Made by a program: the position numbers and the translations under genes. This document shows positions 55,655 through 64,000 of a stretch of 64,000 bases of DNA, piece after piece. A model generated the notes under the pieces. The model saw only the letters and a program-made list of their open reading frames with translations, searched no databases and was not told the DNA's origin. Position 1 is the first letter of the stretch. Each line of letters starts with the position of its first letter. This stretch comes from Dryomyza anilis (taxonomy: Eukaryota > Arthropoda > Insecta > Diptera > Dryomyzidae), in assembly GCA_951804985.1 (NCBI GenBank), contig OX638134.1, positions 84,733,679-84,797,678 on the forward strand. The letters are read 5' to 3'.

Positions 55655-57265
55655 TACTTTCTGTTTTTTAATAACTTTATCTTTATCAATTCCTTTTAAT
55701 TTTTCGAGCTCCTTCTTTTTCCAATTTTTTCCCATTCTTTCCTATTAATTTTAAAGTTTTTCTAATTATTTCCTATTATTTTTAATATTTTCCAATTATT
55801 TCGTGTTCTCCCATGTTCTCTCTATTTATTTCTTATTCTTGCCAATATTTTCTAATTCTTTTTGAATGTTATTCCCAATTCTTAGCGATTCTTAACTAAT
55901 TTTCTTTTTTCAAAATATTTCCCGTTTATGAAATCCCTTTTTTTCTTTGCAATTCTTTTATATTCTAATTCTTTCTACAGCCTTTTATTAATTACTCCTT
56001 GTTATATTACTTTCATTGCATTTTTATGGATTTTGGAATTCCGTTTCATTTATTGTTTTCAGTTTATTGTACTGCTTTCTATTATCAATTCTTTCCAATA
56101 ATTTGTTCTTTCTATTTTATTCTTTCAACGTATTTTCCATTTTTTCATATTATTTATAATGTTCTCCTATTCTTTCATACTCTTCCCAATTCTTTTCTAT
56201 TCTTTCCTATATTATTTTTACTTTATTTTTACCTTTTCATTTTATAATTTCTGTTTCTATAACTCATACGATAATCGATAATAATTGACACTAAATCATT
56301 TCCAATAGAGACAAATTTAAGTACACCCTAGTATAACTTTGTCTCTATTAAGATAAACATATTTCTAACCAGATCATGTTGTTCCTGAAAACAAAAATAT
56401 ATAATGATCAGTAGCCGATAGCAAGTTCTACTTGAAATCATTTCAATTTTTTTTTCTTAATAAACCAATTTTTTTTTAAAATAGGTTATCGTTCATTTAA
56501 GTGCCATATGCAATTTCATTAAATCTGAACAGATCCATTGTTTTCTTCACTTTTTTCTTATGTTTTCAAAAACATTTATTAAAACCTCGTCCCTTCGAAA
56601 TCTCTACCCTCACCAACTGTTGCCACCACCAACAATTAAATACACGCATAAATCGGCGTCGCCACATCCGACCGCCGCGAACGTAGTCAAGAGAAAAATT
56701 ACGTTGCGCAGTTCTCGCATATTAATTTCACTCGAGTGATGCGAGTGCGATTAAGGACCACGCCGCCATTGTTACTTCCTGACCACGTTGCGACGCATCG
56801 TTCGCTTGCTCGAACGTCGTGCATTTTTGGCTCCATTTCATTTCCTTTCAGTCCTCGCGACTCGATGGCTGCAGAATTTCATGCCTCATCTGGCTGGCTG
56901 ACTGACTGACTGGCGAATACATTACACATGTGAACCGCGCACATGTGTTGAAATTAATATTTGTGAACATAAGTGAGCAGAACCAGAACAAAAAAAAATA
57001 TATAAATACACATGGCAAAGAGGGTTGCCACCTCAACGATTTTATGAGAAAAGCTAAAATGCCAGAGATTTATAGCGAGTTACATTCGGAGAAGTCAGCT
57101 TAGTTGAACGAACTTCTTCTGTGGCAGTTGGCAATAATGGGGAGTATGGGAATAAATAATAAATTTAGGAATAAAATTTAGAGTGTAAAGTGAAGAAGAG
57201 TGGATAGTAAAACTATACAGTTTCTAGATAGTTATTTATTATGGAAAATGGACGTTTACTAGATA
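55655..57265. other. Non-coding: T-rich then balanced block
   Basis: 55655-56260 is pyrimidine-rich with TTCCYATTCTTTCC-type degenerate repeats. 56580-56880 is distinctly G+C-richer (CCGACCGCCGCGAACG, CACGCCGCCATTG) with no open frame of note. It might be regulatory, but this is only a composition argument. Confidence 0.35.
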
Positions 57266-58054
57266 AAAACGAGTTGGGAAAGTTAGGTCACATGGGTAAG
57301 TTCGGTCACATGGGGCGGATTTTTATAGTCGGTCGGGCCCGACTATGGAATACCCTACACCTTTGGTGGGGATATTAATGTGGGATATTTAATTGCATAC
57401 CTTAAACCCTCAGAATATTATTCACATATCAGAAATTTATGTCTTATATCCCCATAATTTTAAAAATTGATATAAAAGTATAAAAACTAATAAATTAGAA
57501 AAGTGTAATTGGGCGGACCACGCCTATATTTAAAATTTTGTAAGGCTAATATTTCATAGAATTGATTTTAATAATTAACGGATCAAATTTCCACTATGAA
57601 AAACCGGGAAATAATAAAAAAAATGTGGGCGGATCACGCCCATTTTTGGACCACATATTTGAATTATAACAATATGTTTTAAATTTTATAACTCTATCTT
57701 GAATACTTTTCGAGTTATTAGTTTCTAAAGAGTTATATAAAAGTGACTTGTATGGGAGGTGGGCGTGTCTGTTGACCGATTTGGCTCATTTTCAAACTCA
57801 GTTCCTACCTTTGGCTATAATAATACGAAATTTTATCGCATTCTGATCAGTATTTCTCAAGTTAATCTGTATTCGGACAGCAAGACGGACAGACCGACAG
57901 ACAGACAGACAGACAGACGGACATGGCTAAACGGACTCGGGTAGTGATGCTGATCAAGAATATATATACTTTTCCATACCGGACACGCCTCCTAAGGGGC
58001 GTTACAATATATGCACAAAGTTAATATACCCTGTACCTCATAGGAGTAGGGTAT
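57266..58054 (-). mobile_element. DINE-1/INE-1-like element, copy 2
   Basis: Reverse orientation of the element at 32574-33348 with the same blocks: minus strand starts TATACCCTACTCCTATGAGG, has CCGGTATGGAAAAGTATATA, TTGATCAGCATCACTACCCG, (GTCT)n, CACGCCCACCTCCCATAC, TAGTCGGGCCCGACCGAC and ends TTTCCCAACTCGTTTT. The two copies are about 24 kb apart in inverted orientation. Confidence 0.82.
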
Positions 58055-58350
58055 AAATAAAAAGACCTCATTATTTTGTAAAACGAAATAAAAATACCAG
58101 TGAAAGTTTTTATTTTGTTCATTTCGTCGTCGTTTTTATTTGATTTAATACAAAAAAAATTCTCTCACTGGACTTTCTGACATTTGAAAATCTCGTAAAC
58201 GATAGAACGAAATGATAAATATGAATAAAACATCATGTTTTATGTTAGCTAGAGTTCAAAAATGGCAGATTTATGATGCTTTTCGGTGAACGCGCACGCC
58301 TACATCCCATATATTCTGAATTTCAGATATCACATATTTTAGAAAGTACA
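58055..58350. other. A+T-rich spacer
   Basis: Nothing recognised. Confidence 0.4.
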
Positions 58351-58352
58351 TA

Positions 58353-58660
58353 AGTGTTGAATTAAAATTGGACCGTTTAATAATACCAATAATTATAATC
58401 ACTACTCCAAAAAAAAGTAATAAGCCGTCATTAGTTACATTTCAAGGCAATTTATGTCAAGTAAATTTCACGTGCGTCAAACCAATTTTCGCTAATTTGA
58501 GGTAGTTATAAAATGAGCTAGTTAGAGTGTTGAATTAAAATTGGTCCATTTAATAATACTAATATTTATATCCATTACAACAAAAATAGTCGTAATTCGC
58601 CGTCAATTATATTTCAAGGTAATTTATGTCAAGAAAAAATTCACGTATCCCAACTAGACA
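58353..58660. repeat. Direct duplication with 173-bp period
   Basis: AGTGTTGAATTAAAATTGG at 58353 and at 58526, followed in both by CCATTTAATAATACYAAT, ATTAYATTTCAAGGYAATTT and ATGTCAAG. Two diverged units. Confidence 0.8.
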
Positions 58661-59228
58661 AATTATGTCTTTAAGTTATCTTTTAAATGATATCGATGTC
58701 CGAAATTTGTCCGAGATGTTACGAGAAAGATGTCTTTTTGTAATACAAATGTTTGATCGGATGTTGCCTTTTTGATTTCTCTGCATGATGTCCTTATGGT
58801 ATACATAAAGATATCTTAACGTTATTTTCTAAAAGTAGTCTTTTTAGCAACTAAAAGGCAACCGGTTTAAGTCGGCAAAAAGTATGCAAAAAGAATGACG
58901 TAAAACATTTTTTTTTTTTTGGCAAATTTCCCTTCTTACATTTTTATATTTTTACATAAATTAAACTTAATCATTATTTATTTTGTTTTTATTTTTAATT
59001 ATTTTCTAATGATCTTTGAAAACTTTATTTCACAATCGCTTGATTAGCGCGTTGTTAAATGGCGTATGGAGCATACAAAAAAATAATTATTCGATGTATT
59101 GATTAGCGAAGAATCGTCCGACAAAAAAATGTCGTGAAATATATGTTATATGTTTCTTCATCTATCTATGATAAAAATCAATTTTTAAAAATGGTATTAT
59201 TTAATAATGAAAATTCAATTATTTATTA
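58661..59228. other. A+T-rich spacer
   Basis: Nothing recognised. Confidence 0.4.
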
Positions 59229-59569
59229 CTAGCTGGACCCGTGCACGACTCGTGCCAAGATTTTGTGAATTCATAGATATAAAGCGATTTTATTAATATA
59301 AAAAAACATTATTATTATTTTTATATCAAGGGCACGTGCTTCGCTGTGGAAGTTTTTATTAATTTTATAAATGTAGTAACCAAATAATAACTCTCAGCCA
59401 AAACAACTTTTCTCAAAGCCAATTCAGACAGTAGATTATTTCGCCGTAGAATTCTTCCCAGTAGAAATCTTCGCCGTAAAATTCTTCCCCATAGAACGCT
59501 TTACCGTAGAATTCTTCCCGGTAGAACTCTTCCCGGTAGAATTCTTCCCCGTAGAGTTTTTCACAGTAG

Positions 59570-60480
59570 AAGTTTTAGAGTAGTTAGTTTTAATGTGGTG
59601 AGTTTTAGTATGTTGAATTTTTAATGTGGTGAGTTTTAGTGTGGTGTGTTTTAGTGTGGTGAGTTTTGGTGTGGTGAGTTTAGTGTAGTGAGTTTAGTGT
59701 AGTGAGTTTTAGTGTGGTGAATTATTAGTGTAGTGTGTTTTAGTGTGGTGAGTTTTATTGTGGTGAGTTTTAGTGTGGTGAGTTTTAGCGGGGTGAGTTG
59801 TATTGTGGTGAGTTTTATTGTGGTGAGTTTTAGTGCGGTGAGTTTTAGTGTGGTGAGTTTCGGTGTGGTGAGTCTTTAGTATGGTGAGTTTTAGTGTGGT
59901 GAGTTTTAGTGTGGTGAATTTTTAGTGTGGTGAATTTGTAGCCGCGGTAGCTCAGTGGTTAGTGCGTTGGACTGCGAGCCGAAAGGTCCCCGGTTCAAGC
60001 CTGGACTGGGGCTAACAACATCTTTTCATAGAAACATTTTTCTATACCGCGCTACCTCTCGTCAGTAAATGGCAAACCTACGAGAGTAAAACCATTGCCT
60101 ATGAAAAAGCTCTCACCCGCCGTTCGGATTCGGCAATAAACTGTAGGTCCCACCACTTTGAGTACAAATATAACACGCACAGCTCAAAAAATTGTGAGAG
60201 AGCTCGGCCGAAGTTCTATACAGAACTGTAGCGCCAAACTATTATTATTATTAATTTTAGTGTGGTGAGTTTTAATGTGTTGAGTTTTAGTGTAGTGAGT
60301 TTTAGTGCGGTGAATTTTGGTGTGGTGAGTTTTAGTGTGGTGAGTTTTGGTGGTGAGTTTTAGTATGGTGAATTTTTAGTGTGGTGAGTTTTAGCGGGGT
60401 TAGTTTTATTGTGGTGAGTTTTAGTGTGGTGAGTTTTAGTGTGGTGAGTTTTAGTGTGGTAAGTTTTAGTGTGGTGAATT
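59570..60480. repeat. 15-bp minisatellite inside Helitron copy 2, split by a SINE
   Basis: About 40 copies of GTGTGGTGAGTTTTA with variants, at 59580-59937 and 60253-60480 on either side of the SINE. Confidence 0.9.
59938..60252 (+). mobile_element. SINE nested in the Helitron minisatellite
   Basis: A complete member of the same tRNA-derived family: A box TAGCTCAGTGG (59948-59958), B box GGTTCAAGCCT (59992-60002), the body, CTGTAGCGCCAAAC and an (ATT)n tail. It contains a segment (CTCAAAAAATTGTGAGAGAG) that the 54954 copy lacks. AATTT before the SINE (59933-59937) and after the tail (60253-60257) may be a short target duplication, though the surrounding repeat makes this uncertain. It is in the plus orientation within a minus-strand Helitron. 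Confidence 0.92.
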
Positions 60481-60674
60481 TTATTTTTTGTTTCATCTTT
60501 TTAGATTGTGTATGTGCTGAGTTATGTCGTTTTGAAAGTTTAGGTTGTATGGGAGGTGCCACGCCTCTTTGTCCAATCTCGCCCATATATAACCTATGAC
60601 ACCCTCCGGACTTCATAGTATCCTGGTGCAAAATTTCAGTTAAATCGGTTCAGCGGTTTAGACATGATGTTTGA

Positions 60675-60736
<62 letters not shown>

Positions 60737-60740
60737 CGAC
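60675..60740. repeat. CAGA tetranucleotide tract
   Basis: About 16 copies of CAGA near the 5' end (minus strand) of Helitron copy 2. Copy 1 has only about two, so it expanded after the copies separated. Confidence 0.9.
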
Positions 60741-60777
60741 AGACTGACAGACGGACCAAGAGTTTTATATATATAGA

Positions 60778-61900
60778 TTAAATGCATAAACTTTCAACTC
60801 ATACTATTCTTTCTGATTGCTTTTATAAAAAAATGTATAAAAAAAAATCATATAGATATTATTGATGTAGTTGTTGTTGCCTTATATTGGCCCTTTGTGC
60901 AAATGTGCGCCACTCCCCTGCAATTTCGCTCACTGCAAAGCCAATAATTTCCATGTAAATAAACATTTCGCCCATGAAGTCATCAATGGGTGAACCAAAA
61001 AAAAAAAATACACACAAATACCCGCACATTAATCTCTTCTGGTTCAGTGCACGGTGCAGCCTGTTTTTTGCAGGACCAACTTATTTCTTTTTTCTCATTT
61101 TCCTCTCAGCAACGCCATCCGCAGAATTGCGAAATTCATAAAAGCCTCTTTTGATATGATGTGCTGTGTGTTCGCCTGCATGATTCATCATAATGACCGT
61201 CGTTCGTCCGTTCAATCGTTACTTTCAATGATTTTTTCGTTCGATGAGTCTGCGAGTTTTTAGTTTTTTCAGCTCAATTTTTTTTCATTTTCAATGAATT
61301 GCTGCTACTTTGGGAAGCAATTTCAGTGTATTTATTAATATTTCTGTAATATGCAGCAAAATTTGCGCGACCGCTGACCCTAGCTTCAACGTCCTACCCT
61401 CACTGAGGCACATAATTCATATTTGAGTTTTTGTTTTTAGTGCTTAGTGTTTATGTGATGATTTTGTGGATATTGTGCGCTTTGCACTAAAACACACGAA
61501 TAATCGATGCGTATGAAGTCTCGTCATAAATATCCTGCTGTTATTGGCGCCGCGGGCTTTTTTCGTTTTCGTTTTTTGGTTTAATATAAATGAAAATTTT
61601 AGCCAGCCGTGAGGCAATGATGTTCCGAACAAACCATAAATGAAATTGTTTATGAATACTTTTTATGTTCATGATGCATATGAACACAGCGAAATGAGCA
61701 GAAATTTTGAAATTGTGGGTTAGAGTAATTTGGGAAAAAAAATTATATATGTTTTGCAAAGCATTTGAGCTACAAGAATTTATTGTCAGCAAGTTTTAGA
61801 TGAATGGAGAATAAATACATTTTTAGAAATGCAATATTTATACTTTTATTGTGATATTATATAAAACATATATTATTAATTTATGATTGATATGTATTTC
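60778..61900. other. Non-coding DNA before the satellite
   Basis: Mixed composition, frames of 62-83 codons on both strands, none with motifs. No gene recognised. Confidence 0.4.
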
Positions 61901-61904
61901 ATCT

Positions 61905-64000
61905 GATTTTTATACCAAATACGCAGATTTGGTATGTCATAAAAAAAACGCACAGTTCGATCCCTCTACGACGCTCCGTTTATACTCTACAGCAATTTGA
62001 AGTCAAAGATGTGAAATCTTGAATCCTACTATTTTTAATAAAAATGAATCAGATTTATTATGGCATAAATAGAGCAAATTTTAACCCCTCTAAGACCTTC
62101 CGTTTAGATTCTACAGCCATTTGAAGTTAAAGATGTGAAATCTCGAGTCCTACTAAATCGATCCCTTTGAGGTTTATACCAATTAATCATGGGATAAATA
62201 GTACAAAGTTTGAACCCTCTACGACGCTCCGTTTAGATTCTACAGTAATTTGAAGTCAAAGATGTGAAATCTCGAGCCCTACTAAATCGATTCCTATTAT
62301 TTTTATACCAATTACTCAGATTTAACATGGCATAAATAGTGCATAGTTTGATTCCTCTACGACGCTCCGTTTAGATTCTACAGCCATTTAAAGTTAGGAT
62401 GAAAAGTGCAAAGTTTGAACCCTCTAAGACGCTTCGTTTAGATTCTACAGCCATTTGAAGTTAAAGATGTGATATCTCAAATCCTACTAAGTCGATCCCA
62501 ATGATTTTTATACCAATTAATAAATAGTGCAAAGTTTGACCCCTCTACGACGCTCCGTTTAGATTCTACAGCCATTTGAAGTTAGGATGAAAAGTGCAAA
62601 GTTTGACCCCTCTAGGACGCTCCGTTTAGATTCTACAGCCATTTGAAGTTAAAGATGTGATATCTCGAGTCCTACTAAGTCGATCCCTATGATTTTTATA
62701 TCAATTAATCAGATTTAATATAAGATAAATAGTGCAAAGTTTGACCCCTCTGGGACGCTCCGTTTAGATTCTACAACCATTTGAAGTTAGGATGAAAAGT
62801 GCAAAGTTTGCCACCTCTAAGACGCTCTGTTTAGATTCTACAACCATTTGAAGTTAAAGATGTGATATCTCGAATCCTACTAAGTCGATCCCTATGATTT
62901 TTATATCAATTAATCAGATTTAATATGGGATAAATAGTGCAAAGTTTGACCCCTCTACGACGCTCCGTTTAGATTCTACACCCATTTGAAGTTAGGATGA
63001 AAAGTGCAAAGTTTGCCACCTCAAGACGATCCGTTTATATTCTACAGCCATTTGAAGTTAGGATGAAAAGTGCAAAGTTTGCCACCTCAAGACGCTCCGT
63101 TTAGATTCTACAGCCATTTGAAGTTAAAGATGTGATATCTCGAGTCCTACTAAGTCGATCCCTATGATTTTTATATCAATTAATCAGATTTAATATGGGA
63201 TAAATAGTGCAAAGTTTGACCCCTCTACGACGCTCCGTTTAGATTCTACAGCCATTTGAAGTTAGGATGAAAAGTGCAAAGTTTGACCCCTCTAGGACGC
63301 TCCGTTTAGATTCTACAGCCATTTGAAGTTAAAGATGTGATATCTCGAGTCCTACTAAGTCGATCCCTATGATTTTTATATCAATTAATCAGATTTAATA
63401 TAAGATAAATAGTGCAAAGTTTGACCCTTCTGGGACGCTCCGTTTAGACGCTCCGTTTAGATTCTACAGCCATTTGAAGTTAGGATGAAAAGACCCCTCT
63501 AGGACGCTTCGTTTAGATTCTACAGCAATTTGAAGTTAAAGATGTGATATCTCGAATCCTACTAAGTCGATTCCTATGATTTTTATACCAATTAATAAGA
63601 TTTAATATGGGATAAATAGTGCAAAGTTTGACCCCTCTACGACGCTCCGTTTAGATTCTACAGCCATTTGAAGTTAGGATGAAAAGTGCAAAGTTTGACC
63701 CCTCTAGGACGCTCCGTTTAGATTCTACAGCCATTTGAAGTTAAAGATGTGATATCTCGAATCCTACTAAGTCGATCCCTATGATTGTTATACCAATTAA
63801 TAAAGTTTAATATGGGAGAAATAGTGCAAAGTTTGACCCCTCTAGGACGCTCCGTTTAGATTCTACAGCCATTTGAAGTTAGGATGAAAAGTGCAAAGTT
63901 TGCCACCTCTAAGACGCTCCGTTTAGATTCTACAGCCATTTGAAGTTAAAGATGTGACATCTCGAATCCTACTAAGTCGATCCCTATAATTTTTATATCA
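61905..64000. repeat. Complex satellite, units of about 67 + 140 bp, runs off the window
   Basis: The conserved core GACGCTCCGTTTAGATTCTA then CAGCCATTTGAAGTTA is followed either by GGATGAAAAGTGCAAAGTTT (short unit, about 67 bp) or by AAGATGTGATATCTCGA, CCTACTAAGTCGATCCCTAT, ATCAATTAATCAGATTTAAT and GATAAATAGTGCAAAGTTTG (long unit, about 140 bp). Short and long units alternate through most of the array (for example 62612, 62752, 62823, 62960, 63094, 63232, 63297), making a higher-order repeat of about 207 bp. The first part (61905-62340) contains long units only and is more diverged. The array continues past the end. Confidence 0.92.

Larger units (their letters stand above)
59229..60777 (-). 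mobile_element. Non-autonomous Helitron, copy 2
   Basis: Minus-strand start TCTATATATATAAAACTC and end CACGGGTCCAGCTAG, with A and T flanking on the plus strand (59228, 60778) as for Helitron insertion. Just inside the CTAG end is a hairpin GCACGAGTCGTGC (stem 5-6 bp), followed by about 10 bp to CTAG, the canonical 3' terminator structure. The inner parts match copy 1 (18802-19788), including the TTCCCCGTAGAATTC array (59440-59570), the GTGTGGTGAGTTTTA array and the GGAGGTGCCACGCC block. It is longer because of a nested SINE (59938-60252) and an expanded (CAGA)n tract (60675-60740). Confidence 0.8.

Overview
This is an A+T-rich, repeat-dominated stretch of eukaryotic nuclear DNA, most likely an intergenic or large-intron region of a brachyceran fly. 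A calyptrate such as a blowfly or house fly is a guess. The reasons are DINE-1/INE-1-like interspersed elements with the 'CTTGATCAGCATCAC' block and (GTCT)n tract known from Drosophila, a degraded insect-type non-LTR reverse transcriptase, a DD37E Tc1/mariner transposase, opa-like CAG/CAA runs, and the absence of any compact gene set. I recognise no intact host protein-coding gene. Almost all open reading frames are by-products of tandem repeats or low-complexity DNA. Two short host-exon candidates (about 10.15 kb +, about 15.6-15.8 kb -) are offered at low confidence.

Layout. 0-10 kb: solo LTR with 4-bp target duplication (161-708), a 1.9-kb CTATACTTCTTT minisatellite with a higher-order period near 320 bp, a 20-bp minisatellite, a 715-bp internally deleted DD37E element with both terminal repeats and TA duplication, a MITE, and two reverse-strand tRNA-derived SINE copies. 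10-20 kb: a possible first exon, a frameshifted LINE fragment, a 1.7-kb perfect GAGGAA hexamer array, a CCTTAT array, a TIR element with 4-bp duplication, and a non-autonomous Helitron carrying a 15-bp minisatellite. 20-35 kb: three arrays of one 19-bp minisatellite in +, -, + orientation, a MITE, a 9-bp (KEL-coding) array, and a DINE-1-like element. 35-46 kb: dispersed ATTTGCAT-containing repeats, a 0.4-kb TTACC array, and a tandem array apparently split by a 1.5-kb insertion. 46-49 kb: a 33-bp-class minisatellite split by a hAT-type MITE with a perfect 8-bp duplication. 50-61 kb: more MITE, SINE and DINE-1-like copies, a Tourist-like MITE with TAA duplication, and a second Helitron containing a nested SINE. 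61.9 kb to the end: a complex satellite that runs off the window.

Nothing here works as a pathway. The logic is one of transposition layers: non-autonomous elements (SINE, MITEs, Helitrons, DINE-1-like) that would need partners elsewhere, and tandem arrays often seeded in or next to them. All family assignments come from reading terminal motifs, target duplications and translated fragments by eye. No database search was run.
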